In this document: in pieces, positions 30,465 to 39,473 of the stretch
How positions within the stretch are numbered: the first letter of the stretch is position 1
How the letters are laid out: each line of letters opens with the position of its first letter
Translations under genes and position numbers: made by a program
Notes under the pieces: generated by a model
The model's input: the letters and a program-made list of their open reading frames with translations, nothing else
Database searches by the model: none
What the model was told of the DNA's origin: nothing
NCBI GenBank assembly: GCA_002440905.1
Contig: DJWA01000002.1
Coordinates: forward strand, 230,207 to 294,206
Direction: 5' to 3'
Length of the DNA stretch: 64,000 bases
From: Candidatus Roizmanbacteria bacterium UBA6242
GTDB lineage: Bacteria; Patescibacteriota; Microgenomatia; UBA1406; GWC2-37-13

Positions 30465-31426
30465 ATGATCGGGAGCTTGATGCCTTTTTTGTTCCTATCG
30501 GATGCATTTTTTATCGTCGTAGCATACTTCCTGTCTTCTTCACTTAAAACCTTAATCTTGCCTTTATTAAGATATGGAGGGTTGACGTAGCGGAATTTCT
30601 TTTTGAAAAGAACGGTATTCTTTTTTATTTCTGATAAATTCTTTTTCCTTAAGATACTTAAGACTCGTCCGATCTTACCGTCTTTGATGGCCTCAAGTTT
30701 TTTTATAACATAGTCGTCGTCCTTTGACAGGTCTTCGAAAGAGATATGTTTTTTTTCAATCGCCATTTTCAATACTCTTGCTAGATTAATGTAACGAACC
30801 CCGGCTTCAAAACCGCCCCAATGGGATTCCTGCTTGTGCAGAAAGTTGCTGGCAAAAAGCAGGGCGGTTTTTTTGTCCTTAAAGACAATTCTGTTTTTAT
30901 TGATAAATAAACCTGCAAAACATTTCCTGGCGGTTGTGGTCGGGAACTCTCTTAATGAATAATCAATCCTATCGGCGCAGAGATCTGGGATTTTCCTTTC
31001 CAGAAGCTTGTGGTATTTATGGTCGGCAACCTTTTTTGCGTCAAATCCGTATTTGGTCAAGATCGCTTTAACGTCTGATCCGGCAAAGAATTTTCTATGG
31101 CGCTTGTCCTGGTAGTTCTCTTTTTCGTTTGATCCCACGACCCAGTCAACTACGTGTGAAAAAGCCGTATGGGAGATATCGTGAAGAAGTCCGGCAACCT
31201 GTTCCTCAAGTGACGCCCCCAGGCTTTTTAAAAGGAGCATGACCCCAAGACTGTGTTCATAGCGGCTGAAAGGCTTTATGTGGTAGTACCTTTCCGGGGG
31301 ACCGAACTGGGAAATGTTTTTTAACCTAAGGATCGAGCTACTGCGCAAGAGTTCAATCAGGACGGATTCAGAAATATAATAGTTTCCGTAAATTCTGTCT
31401 GTAAGAAGTAGCTTCTTATTTGGCAT
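30461..31426 (-). CDS. HD-domain phosphohydrolase
   Basis: About 321 residues from the ATG at 31426. The HD metal site is visible: YEHSLGVM, then LLHDISHTAFSHVVDW, then a later Asp in CADRIDYS. Related proteins are dGTPase-like or YdhJ-type phosphohydrolases acting on nucleotides; the substrate is unknown. The chosen start overlaps the alaS stop by 11 bases, so the two genes are probably coupled. Confidence 0.82.
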   Translation of the reverse strand: MPNKKLLLTDRIYGNYYISESVLIELLRSSSILRLKNISQFGPPERYYHIKPFSRYEHSLGVMLLLKSLGASLEEQVAGLLHDISHTAFSHVVDWVVGSNEKENYQDKRHRKFFAGSDVKAILTKYGFDAKKVADHKYHKLLERKIPDLCADRIDYSLREFPTTTARKCFAGLFINKNRIVFKDKKTALLFASNFLHKQESHWGGFEAGVRYINLARVLKMAIEKKHISFEDLSKDDDYVIKKLEAIKDGKIGRVLSILRKKNLSEIKKNTVLFKKKFRYVNPPYLNKGKIKVLSEEDRKYATTIKNASDRNKKGIKLPII

Positions 31427-33200
31427 AGACCCGGTACAAATTGCTCCCGATTTTTTCAAGCTTGTAAAGTGTGATTTGTCCAATTTCCTTGGTGTTGGAA
31501 ACATGAGGGCCACCACAGAATTCCTTAGAATATTCCCCGACGAAATATACTTTGACCATGTCCGGATATTTTTCCCGGAAAAATGATTTAGCCCCTACTT
31601 TCAAGGCTTCTTCCTTAGGGATAATTTTAAAGATAACCGGAAGAGAATCTTTAATTTTTTCATTCATTACCGCCTCGACATTTTTAATGTCGATATCGTC
31701 TGGTTTTCTTGGCGAGTAGAAATCGAATCTTAATCGATCGGCTGTGATATTGGAACCCTCCTGACGAACGTCGGAACCCAATACGTCATATAGCGCCTGG
31801 TGCAATAAATGGGTGGCGGTATGGTATTTAATGGTCTGGGCTGAGTGATCAGCCAGTCCGCCTTTAAACTTTCCGGCAGAACTGGTTCGTGATAGTTCTT
31901 TGTGCTTATTGAATTCCGAAACAAACTGTTTGTGGTCGATTTCCTGGCCTTTTTCTTGAAAAAGCTCGTGGGTCAGTTCATAAGGAAATCCAAAGTTCTG
32001 GTATAGGTCAAAAGCAATTTTTCCATCTACACTGTCAATTTTTCTTATTTCCTTCAAACCTCTAGCCACACTTAAGTTAAATTTTTTTATCTCTTCGGCG
32101 ATTATTGAAACAACAGTTTCTTTTAAATTTTCGCGACTCATACCCTGGACATTATCGTAAGACGAGAGAACTCCCGAATCCGCAATTGACGAAAAGTCGG
32201 AAGTCTTTCCGTCCGTCAACTGGTACATCTTGATGGCGCTTCTTCTCAAAAGCCGTCGCAAGACATATCCATGCTCCTTGTTTCCGGGTCTGACACCGCC
32301 GGATATGAGGAATGTTGCCCCCTTAAGATGGTCGGCGATAATCCTCATTTTCGACTGATTATCATTTTCATATTTCCTACCGGTAAGTCCTTCTATTTGG
32401 GAAATAGTTGCTGAAAAAACATCGGTCATAAATATATCGGGATCATCATTGACGGCGGCGAGAATTCTTTCCAGACCTCCACCGAAGTCGACGTTTTTTT
32501 TAGGTAGCTCTTCAAATCCTTTTTCGGTTTTTTTGTATTCCATAAAAACGGAGTTACCTATTTCCATAAACCTCCCACAGTCGCAGTTTGGGTGACACGT
32601 CTCCCCGAACTTCTTGTCATGGGGAACCCGATCAAACTCGTAAAAAACCTCGCTGTCCGGACCACCAGGTTCGCCAGGAGGCATATTGTCAGGTACACCA
32701 GCCCTTGACCACCAGTTTTTTTCCGGTCCGTACTTGAATATGTGGTTTTCGGGAACCCCGATCTCAGCCCAGATTTTCATTGATTCGGTATCTTCGGGTA
32801 GATTATTTTTTTTGTCGCCCGCAAAAACGGTAACGTATAAATTATTCTTTGGAAGTCCAATCTCCTTTGTTAAGAAACTCCAAAACCAGCCTAGTTGTTC
32901 TTTTTTGAAATAATCCCCGAGGGACCAGTTACCCATCATTTCGAAAAAAGTCGTGTGACGGTTGTCGCCGACTTCTTCGATGTCTTGGGATCTAAAACAT
33001 GGTTGAATGTTATAAACTCTCGTACCCAAAGGATGGATTTCGCCCAACAAGTAAGGAACAAGTTGTTGCATCCCGCTTCCGGTAAATAGGGTAGTCGGAT
33101 CGTTTTGGGGAACCAGGGGAATTGGAGGTACTTCCTTGTGCTGGTTTTTTTCCCAAAAATCGGCAAATTTCTTCCTGAGTTGGACATGAGTTAACGTCAT
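31416..33200 (-). CDS. alaS: Alanyl-tRNA synthetase, short form without C-Ala domain
   Basis: 594 residues against about 875 in most bacteria. The catalytic domain (FADFWEKNQHKEVPPIPLVP; CFRSQDIEEVGDNRHTTFFEMMGNWSLGDYF) and tRNA-binding domain are complete. The editing domain is kept, with HTATHLLHQAL and CGGPHV as zinc and catalytic elements. The oligomerisation and C-Ala (DHHA1-like) region of about 280 residues is absent, so the enzyme is probably monomeric. The HD gene overlaps its end. It is divergent from nnrD, 21 bases apart. Confidence 0.93.
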   Translation of the reverse strand: MTLTHVQLRKKFADFWEKNQHKEVPPIPLVPQNDPTTLFTGSGMQQLVPYLLGEIHPLGTRVYNIQPCFRSQDIEEVGDNRHTTFFEMMGNWSLGDYFKKEQLGWFWSFLTKEIGLPKNNLYVTVFAGDKKNNLPEDTESMKIWAEIGVPENHIFKYGPEKNWWSRAGVPDNMPPGEPGGPDSEVFYEFDRVPHDKKFGETCHPNCDCGRFMEIGNSVFMEYKKTEKGFEELPKKNVDFGGGLERILAAVNDDPDIFMTDVFSATISQIEGLTGRKYENDNQSKMRIIADHLKGATFLISGGVRPGNKEHGYVLRRLLRRSAIKMYQLTDGKTSDFSSIADSGVLSSYDNVQGMSRENLKETVVSIIAEEIKKFNLSVARGLKEIRKIDSVDGKIAFDLYQNFGFPYELTHELFQEKGQEIDHKQFVSEFNKHKELSRTSSAGKFKGGLADHSAQTIKYHTATHLLHQALYDVLGSDVRQEGSNITADRLRFDFYSPRKPDDIDIKNVEAVMNEKIKDSLPVIFKIIPKEEALKVGAKSFFREKYPDMVKVYFVGEYSKEFCGGPHVSNTKEIGQITLYKLEKIGSNLYRVYAK

Positions 33201-33212
33201 AATGTAAAATTA

Positions 33213-33218
33213 TACAAT
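33213..33218 (+). promoter_or_regulatory. -10 box of nnrD, leaderless
   Basis: TACAAT ends three bases before the nnrD ATG at 33222. There is no room for a Shine-Dalgarno sequence. Confidence 0.4.
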
Positions 33219-33221
33219 ATT

Positions 33222-34082
33222 ATGGTTATTAAGACTTCTGATGGAGACGCGGTAAAGAATATTTTAAAGAAGATTGTGCTTCCAGGCGAACAAAGCCACA
33301 AGGGCAATAACGGCAGACTCCTAATAATCGGCGGGTCGTCGCTTTTTCATGCAGCATCGTTGTGGGCAGCTGAGGTCGCCACTCATTTTGTTGACATGGT
33401 CCATTATTCGTCAACCATCGAAAACGAGAAGATTTTTCACGATCTTAAAAAAATTTTTAGAAATGGAATGGTTGTTCCTCAGAAAGACCTCGACGAATAC
33501 GTATCTCAAGACGACGCGGTGTTGATCGGACCTGGAATGATGAGGGAGGGGGAGGAAGGAAATCGTACTCTTAAAATGACGCATTATCTTATCGAAAAAT
33601 ATCCGGACAAAAAATTCGTTTTTGACGCAGGGGCCTTGCAGATGATGGATAAAAAATGGCTTAATGGGCTTAAAACCCCTCCAATTCTTACCCCGCACCT
33701 AAAGGAGTTTGAAGGGTTATTCGGGATCTCACTTGAAAATAAGGATAGCAGGGAAATAACTCGGGTTGTAGGAGAAACCGCTAAAAAATACCGCTCGGTG
33801 ATCATTCTTAAGGCCGTCACCGACTTCATCACAGATGGCGCGACTTCGTATGAGGTAAGCGGTGGGAATGCCGGACTAACTAAGGGAGGAACAGGGGATG
33901 TTCTAGCGGGGCTTACGGCTTCATTTTTGACAAAAAATACTCAACTTGTGTCGGCGGTCTCATCATCCATTCTGCTTAAAAAAGCCGCAGAAGAGCTTTA
34001 TCGCACTTCAGGATACTGGTATAATGTAGGTGATATAATAGGAAAATTACCTGAAGTTTTAAAAAGTGAAATTACGCCTTAA
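33222..34082 (+). CDS. nnrD: ADP/ATP-dependent NAD(P)H-hydrate dehydratase
   Basis: 286 residues, ribokinase-like fold. It repairs hydrated NADH and NADPH. Motifs: HKGNNGRLLIIGGSSLFHAA, GPGMMREGEEG, FDAGALQMM, LTPHLKEFEGLFG and the catalytic GNAGLTKGGTGDVLAG. The partner NnrE epimerase domain, fused to NnrD in many bacteria, is not present here or next door. Confidence 0.9.
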   Translation: MVIKTSDGDAVKNILKKIVLPGEQSHKGNNGRLLIIGGSSLFHAASLWAAEVATHFVDMVHYSSTIENEKIFHDLKKIFRNGMVVPQKDLDEYVSQDDAVLIGPGMMREGEEGNRTLKMTHYLIEKYPDKKFVFDAGALQMMDKKWLNGLKTPPILTPHLKEFEGLFGISLENKDSREITRVVGETAKKYRSVIILKAVTDFITDGATSYEVSGGNAGLTKGGTGDVLAGLTASFLTKNTQLVSAVSSSILLKKAAEELYRTSGYWYNVGDIIGKLPEVLKSEITP

Positions 34083-34085
34083 TAT

Positions 34086-34526
34086 ATGAAAAAAGAGACA
34101 TTGATTGCCGTTATATTCGGAATTGCCCTGGGAGGCGCTGTTGCCCTCTTTATTCTCATTAAGGGTAAGGATTTCGAACTGACAAAAAACAAAATTATTT
34201 CTCCCAAAGACGCCGGCAGGCAGGAGGCGATCGATCAACCGGTTCGGGTTGATTTTCAAGTTTTGGAGATTCAATCACCTCTTGACGGGGCGATTACCGA
34301 TAAAAAATCAATCTCAATCACCGGTAAAGTCCAGAAAGGCAGTCTATTGGTGATTCAGTCACCAGTAGGAGATGAAGTTTTTGTTGCTGATAAAAACGAT
34401 TTTCAGTTTGATTTTCCGGTTGCGCTTGGCGAAAATGTCATCAAGATAGTCGCTTACCCGCAGGATAAAACTATACGACCCCAAGAAAAAGATTTAAAAA
34501 TTTACTACCTCGATTCGGAACTATGA
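34086..34526 (+). CDS. Membrane-anchored protein with Ig-like domain
   Basis: 146 residues: a membrane helix (about 6-26) and an extracellular beta domain (about 60-145: LEIQSPLDGAITDKKSISITGKVQKGSLLVIQ) of a bacterial Ig-like type. Its start follows nnrD by three bases, and its stop overlaps the next gene (ATGA). The function is unknown. Confidence 0.62.
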   Translation: MKKETLIAVIFGIALGGAVALFILIKGKDFELTKNKIISPKDAGRQEAIDQPVRVDFQVLEIQSPLDGAITDKKSISITGKVQKGSLLVIQSPVGDEVFVADKNDFQFDFPVALGENVIKIVAYPQDKTIRPQEKDLKIYYLDSEL

Positions 34527-35221
34527 AAACAAAAATAGTCAATTATCTATTAGTCCTGTTAGCCGTTCTTATTTTAGTGTCTCCGTCGTTTGCCCAAACG
34601 GCGTCTCCTTCGGCGTCTCCGACCGGTGAAGCTGAAGATTCTGCCATAGAACAACTAAAGGAAAAAGTTGCCAACAAGGTTACCGAAATAAGGAGAAAGA
34701 ATAATAAGGCAGTCGCAGGTACGGTGGTAACCAAAAATGCAGGAAACCTTAGAATCAAGACCAACGAAGACGTTGAGTATGAAATCAAATTGGACGATGC
34801 TTTGACAAAATATTTTCAAATCCTGGGCGTAAAAAAACAAGAAATTGAAGTAGAAGACATAGAGGTTGGTGATTATGCCATCGTAACAGGCGTTCAAGCT
34901 GATAATTCAATAACTGCCAACACTATATTCATTGATGAAAGGTTTCTTGTGATGACAGGTAAAATTAGTCAGGTCGACAAGGAAAACTTCACTCTAACAG
35001 TTGTTACAACCGCCAAGGAACAGATAGACTTAGACATCGAAAGTTCTACGAAGCAGTCGATGGTCAACATAAAGACCAACGAAGCGGAGGTGAGTGGATT
35101 TACGAAAATCAAGGAAGGGGACACAATCCATTTTGTCGTATCGCGGCCATTAAATAGCAAGGAAGGCAGCTATTCGGCGAGAAAGGTATTGATCATTCCT
35201 CAAGAATATTTTCTTAAATAA
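34523..35221 (+). CDS. Exported beta-rich protein with repeated domain
   Basis: 232 residues. A signal peptide with likely cleavage after PSFAQ (about residue 25) and a Ser/Pro linker are followed by a helical stretch. Two similar beta modules follow (about 65-135 and 135-230: AGTVVTKNAGNLRIKTNEDVEYEI and MTGKISQVDKENFTLTVV). The modules look like DUF5666-type OB or beta-barrel repeats. Coupled to the previous gene (ATGA) and followed by secA. Confidence 0.6.
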   Translation: MKTKIVNYLLVLLAVLILVSPSFAQTASPSASPTGEAEDSAIEQLKEKVANKVTEIRRKNNKAVAGTVVTKNAGNLRIKTNEDVEYEIKLDDALTKYFQILGVKKQEIEVEDIEVGDYAIVTGVQADNSITANTIFIDERFLVMTGKISQVDKENFTLTVVTTAKEQIDLDIESSTKQSMVNIKTNEAEVSGFTKIKEGDTIHFVVSRPLNSKEGSYSARKVLIIPQEYFLK

Positions 35222-35245
35222 TACGTTTTTTTATTTTGACCACTT

Positions 35246-37936
35246 ATGTTTAATTTTTTGACCAAATTTTTTGATTTCAATCAAAAGGAGATTTCAAGAA
35301 TTACGAAAAGAGTTTCCGAGATAAATACCCTTGAAGACAGGGCTAGGAAACTAAAAGACTCGGATTTTGTAAAGGAAACCAAGAAATTGAAAGATGCGAT
35401 TGCCGGGGATATGGGGAAGACCGATGAACATTTGCCATGGGCGTATGCATTGACCAGGGAAGCGGCCAGGAGGACGCTAGGTCAGCGGCATTTTGACGTT
35501 CAGATGGTTGCGGCAATTGCCTTACATGAGGGAAAGATCGCCGAATCAAAAACCGGAGAGGGAAAAACACTGTCAGCAACTCCAGCCTTGTATCTTAATG
35601 CCTTAACAGGTCGTGGAGTTCATCTTGTGACTGTCAACGACTACTTGGCTAGGCGTGATGCCGGATGGATGGGAAAGGTTTTTGATTTCCTTGGATTGAC
35701 GACCTCGGCAATAATCTCTGACCAATCATTCCTTTACGATCCCAACTATTCGGATAAAGACACATCGGATTGGAGATTGAGCAGGCTTAAGCCCGTAACT
35801 AGGAAAATTGCTTATGAAGCAGACGTTACATACGGAATAAATAGTGAATTCGGATTCGATTACCTAAGAGACAATATGGCCGTTAATCGCACGGATTTAG
35901 TACAAAGAGAATTTAACTATGCGATTATCGACGAGGCCGATTCTGTCCTTATAGACGAAGCCCGCACTCCGCATATTATTTCGGCTCCAAAGGAAGAAGA
36001 CACCTCAAAATATTATTCTTACGCCAAAATGGTTTCCGGACTTGTCGAAAAACAGGACTATATTATCGACGAAAAACTGAGAACTGCCAACCTTACCGAT
36101 GAAGGGATAAGTAAAATAGAGTCTGCAATAGGTGTTACTAACATCTATGAAAAGGATTTTGATACCCTGTTTCACGTTGAAGCATCCCTAAAAGCAAAGA
36201 CCCTTTTCAAGAAGGACAAGGACTACATCGTTAAGGACAACGAGGTCATAATTGTTGACGAATTCACCGGTAGGCTGCTTTATGGAAGGCGATTTTCAGA
36301 GGGTCTCCATCAGGCAATCGAAGCTAAAGAAGGCGTAAAGATCCAAAGAGAATCAAAAACACTGGCGACGGTGTCTTTACAAAACTACTTCAGAATGTAC
36401 AAGAAATTGGCTGGCATGACCGGAACGGCGGCTACCGAAGCCGAGGAGTTCCATAAAATCTATAAAACTGACGTACTGACGATTCCAACACACAGACCAA
36501 TGGTCAGAAGCGACGACGCCGACATGATATACAAGACAGAAAAAGGCAAATACGATGCCGTTGTTGAAGATATTGCCGCTTCGTTCAAATCCGGGAGACC
36601 GGTACTTGTCGGCACTACCTCAATTGACAAGAACGAATATCTCTCTTCTCTATTGAGTCGTCGGGGTATTCCGCACGAACTCCTAAACGCCAAGAACCAC
36701 GAAAGGGAGGCAGCCATAATCGCCAAAGCGGGCGTCAAAGGGGCGGTAACGGTTGCCACCAATATGGCCGGCCGAGGAGTCGATATTATCCTTGGGGGCG
36801 AACCGCCTGATAACGGAAATGAGAAAGATAAAGCCGATTGGCAGAGAAAACACGATGAGGTCGTGGAACTCGGCGGCCTTTACGTTATCGGCACCGAACG
36901 GCATGAATCAAGGCGTATCGACAATCAACTACGTGGTCGTTCGGGACGACAGGGAGATCCGGGAAAATCGACATTCTTCGTGTCGCTTGAAGATGACCTG
37001 ATGAGAATTTTCGGAGGCGAGCAGATTGCCAATCTTATGAACTTCCTCAAGTTTCCCGAGGATGCCCCCTTAACCCATCCGATGGTCTCCAAAGCCATAG
37101 AACAAGCGCAGGTCAAGGTCGAAGGTTTTAACTTTGACATACGCAAACATCTCGTTGACTTTGATGACGTACTTAACCGCCAGAGGGAAATCATTTACAC
37201 ACTAAGGCGCAAAATCGTTCAGGCAGATAAGGACCACATGGATGAACTTTATGAGGATCTTAAAGAGACTTTCCAGGAAGAGATTTCTGCTCTTGCCAAT
37301 GGCTTCTTTGTGACCGAAGCAGTTCTGAAAGACGAGGAAAAGCAAAAACTTTTGACCGAGATGAACCTATTTGTTGCCGTATCTGAGAGTGAAATTGACA
37401 AGTACGTTAAAGAAGGCAATAGCGGGAGTCTTATAACCTACCTCCTGGAAAAAGTTAATAAGGAGCTGAAAACCAGGGAGAAGAAATTTGGGACCGATCT
37501 CTGGATCCAGGTGATCAAAATGATATTTTTGGGGGCAATCGACAAATACTGGATGGATCATTTGACGGCCATTGAGGATCTTAGGGAAGGAATTAATCTT
37601 AGAGGGTATGCTCAAATGGATCCTTTGGTCGAATACAAGAACGCCGCCTATTCGATGTTCGAGAATCTTGTCGGTCAGATAAACTACGAAGTAACCAGAC
37701 GTTTGTTGAAGGTAGAAGTGGAAGCACCGAAAATCGAAAAAAAGGAAGAGCCTATGGTCTACAAATCAGCCTCATCAGTTGACCCCTTCACAAAGAAGGA
37801 AAAACCCCAGGAGCAAGCGTCCACATCTGCCGTAACATCAACTCGAGCCAATCGACCAATAAAAAGACCCGGTCGAAATGATCCGTGTTGGTGTGGGAGC
37901 AAAAAAAAATATAAGAAATGTCACTACCCAAACTGA
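35246..37936 (+). CDS. secA: Preprotein translocase ATPase SecA
   Basis: 896 residues. Motor that drives secretion through SecYEG. Features: QMVAAIALHEGKIAESKTGEGKTL (Walker A), DEADSVLIDEARTP (Walker B), the preprotein cross-linking domain, TNMAGRGVDIILGG, LRGRSGRQGDPG and the helical wing/scaffold region. It ends in a Pro-rich linker and the zinc-binding CWCGSKKKYKKCH, which contacts SecB or lipids. It starts 24 bases after the exported-protein gene. Confidence 0.96.
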   Translation: MFNFLTKFFDFNQKEISRITKRVSEINTLEDRARKLKDSDFVKETKKLKDAIAGDMGKTDEHLPWAYALTREAARRTLGQRHFDVQMVAAIALHEGKIAESKTGEGKTLSATPALYLNALTGRGVHLVTVNDYLARRDAGWMGKVFDFLGLTTSAIISDQSFLYDPNYSDKDTSDWRLSRLKPVTRKIAYEADVTYGINSEFGFDYLRDNMAVNRTDLVQREFNYAIIDEADSVLIDEARTPHIISAPKEEDTSKYYSYAKMVSGLVEKQDYIIDEKLRTANLTDEGISKIESAIGVTNIYEKDFDTLFHVEASLKAKTLFKKDKDYIVKDNEVIIVDEFTGRLLYGRRFSEGLHQAIEAKEGVKIQRESKTLATVSLQNYFRMYKKLAGMTGTAATEAEEFHKIYKTDVLTIPTHRPMVRSDDADMIYKTEKGKYDAVVEDIAASFKSGRPVLVGTTSIDKNEYLSSLLSRRGIPHELLNAKNHEREAAIIAKAGVKGAVTVATNMAGRGVDIILGGEPPDNGNEKDKADWQRKHDEVVELGGLYVIGTERHESRRIDNQLRGRSGRQGDPGKSTFFVSLEDDLMRIFGGEQIANLMNFLKFPEDAPLTHPMVSKAIEQAQVKVEGFNFDIRKHLVDFDDVLNRQREIIYTLRRKIVQADKDHMDELYEDLKETFQEEISALANGFFVTEAVLKDEEKQKLLTEMNLFVAVSESEIDKYVKEGNSGSLITYLLEKVNKELKTREKKFGTDLWIQVIKMIFLGAIDKYWMDHLTAIEDLREGINLRGYAQMDPLVEYKNAAYSMFENLVGQINYEVTRRLLKVEVEAPKIEKKEEPMVYKSASSVDPFTKKEKPQEQASTSAVTSTRANRPIKRPGRNDPCWCGSKKKYKKCHYPN

Positions 37937-37949
37937 ATCCTCAAACCAA

Positions 37950-39296
37950 ATGATAAAAACATTTGAAGAAGCCCAACAATTTATTTACAAGCATATTGAC
38001 GCTGATCCAAAAAAACGGTTTGCAGGCGAGTTCGGCTTAAGAAGAGGCGCCTACCTACTAAAACTCATCGGTGACCCTCAAAATCAACTCAAAGTTATCC
38101 ATATTGCCGGAACTTCAGGAAAAGGTTCTACCGCTTTTTACGTAAGTCAGCTTCTTGAAGCGCAAGGGTTAAAAGTTTCCTTAACGATCTCTCCGCACTT
38201 GGTTGATATTCGAGAAAGATGTCAGATAAACAACAGATTAATATCTAAAAAAGATTTTGTCGAATTATTGAACGAAATAATCCCATCGATCGACAAAATG
38301 AGGGGGACAGAGTTTAAAAGTCCTTCGTATTTTGAGATTTTGATGGCAATGTTTTTCAAGATTTCACTAAATAAGAAGGTGGATTATGCTGTTGTTGAGA
38401 CGGGCTTGGGGGGGTTATATGACGCATCAAATACAATAACAAGAGCCGATAAAATATGCGTTTTGACAAAAATTGGCCTTGATCATACGGAAATTCTCGG
38501 GGATACGTTGTATAAGATTGCCGAGCAAAAGGCCGGGATTATACAAAGAAGTAATCATGTGCTTTGTATTAAGCAGGCAAAACAGGCAGAAGAAGTGATA
38601 TCCGCGAAAGTCAAAAGTAAGGTTGGAAAAATTGATTATATTAGGGAGAATGAAAACATTTTTAATCTCAAAAATATAGGAGATAAGATAGTTTTTGATT
38701 TTAAATTTAAAAATCAAGAGTTTAGCCGAGTAGTCCTTAATACCTCAGCTATTTACCAAGCTTATAATGCCGGGCTGGCCATGGCAACTATTGTATATCT
38801 ATCTATAAGAGATAAATATTCAATTGACCGAAAAGAGATATACAAGCGTCTTGAGAATATTAGCTTTTCTGGGAGAATGGAAAATTTTCGTTTGGGTAGC
38901 AGGTCTATTATTATTGATGGCGCCCATAACCCACAAAAAATGAAGAGCCTATGCGATAGTCTGAAAAAAATATACTCAGAAAAATCAGTTTTCTTGGTCG
39001 CCTTTAGAGCGGGTAAGGACTATAAAGGAATGCTTAAGTTTTTGATACCTCTAGCTTCAAAGATAATCATAACTAGTTACAAGATGACTAACATGGACTT
39101 GGCCCATAGTTCCGAAAAGCCTGAAGACGTCGAGAAGTTTCTTAAAAAAGCGGGCTTTGAAAATACAGAAATAGTATATGATTCTGGACAGGCTTTAGAT
39201 AGACTTATAGGGTTAAAAAATCGAAGATCGGTGATAACCGGTAGCCTATATCTGTTAAGTACAATATATCCGTCGATTAAAAAGAAACTTGGGTAA
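37950..39296 (+). CDS. folC: FolC-type Mur ligase family protein (folylpolyglutamate synthase)
   Basis: About 448 residues from the ATG at 37950, 13 bases after secA; the longer frame would overlap the SecA zinc motif. Features: AGTSGKGSTAFYVSQLLE (P-loop), SPHLVDIRERCQINN, the YFEILMAMFF segment, VETGLGGLYDASNTI, KIGLDHTEILGDT, KAGIIQ and DGAHNP. It matches FolC, which adds glutamate to folates, or the bifunctional dihydrofolate synthase. No other folate gene is in the window, so the true substrate is open. Confidence 0.83.
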   Translation: MIKTFEEAQQFIYKHIDADPKKRFAGEFGLRRGAYLLKLIGDPQNQLKVIHIAGTSGKGSTAFYVSQLLEAQGLKVSLTISPHLVDIRERCQINNRLISKKDFVELLNEIIPSIDKMRGTEFKSPSYFEILMAMFFKISLNKKVDYAVVETGLGGLYDASNTITRADKICVLTKIGLDHTEILGDTLYKIAEQKAGIIQRSNHVLCIKQAKQAEEVISAKVKSKVGKIDYIRENENIFNLKNIGDKIVFDFKFKNQEFSRVVLNTSAIYQAYNAGLAMATIVYLSIRDKYSIDRKEIYKRLENISFSGRMENFRLGSRSIIIDGAHNPQKMKSLCDSLKKIYSEKSVFLVAFRAGKDYKGMLKFLIPLASKIIITSYKMTNMDLAHSSEKPEDVEKFLKKAGFENTEIVYDSGQALDRLIGLKNRRSVITGSLYLLSTIYPSIKKKLG

Positions 39297-39365
39297 TTTG
39301 CCTTTCCCAAAAAACTCCCATATAATAAGAAGTAACCGTTATCAATTATTTTTTTTCCGCGATTC

Positions 39366-39470
39366 ATGGCTACAGAAATCTTAAGCGGAATTGAAAGCAA
39401 TTGGGTAGTTACTTCATTGTTCCTCCTGATTTTATTGCCCATGTTCTCCCTCTTCAATAGGGACGAGTGA
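39366..39470 (+). CDS. Small 34-residue membrane protein
   Basis: ATG at 39366, TGA at 39468. The product has a polar N-terminus (MATEILSGIESNW), one hydrophobic helix (VVTSLFLLILLPMFSLF) and a charged end (NRDE). It lies in an otherwise empty 177-base gap and ends three bases before the DMT transporter ATG at 39474; the sequence GAGTGAGAG may serve as Shine-Dalgarno for that gene. A composition this typical of a single-helix protein suggests a real gene, but there is no family match. Confidence 0.45.
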   Translation: MATEILSGIESNWVVTSLFLLILLPMFSLFNRDE

Positions 39471-39473
39471 GAG

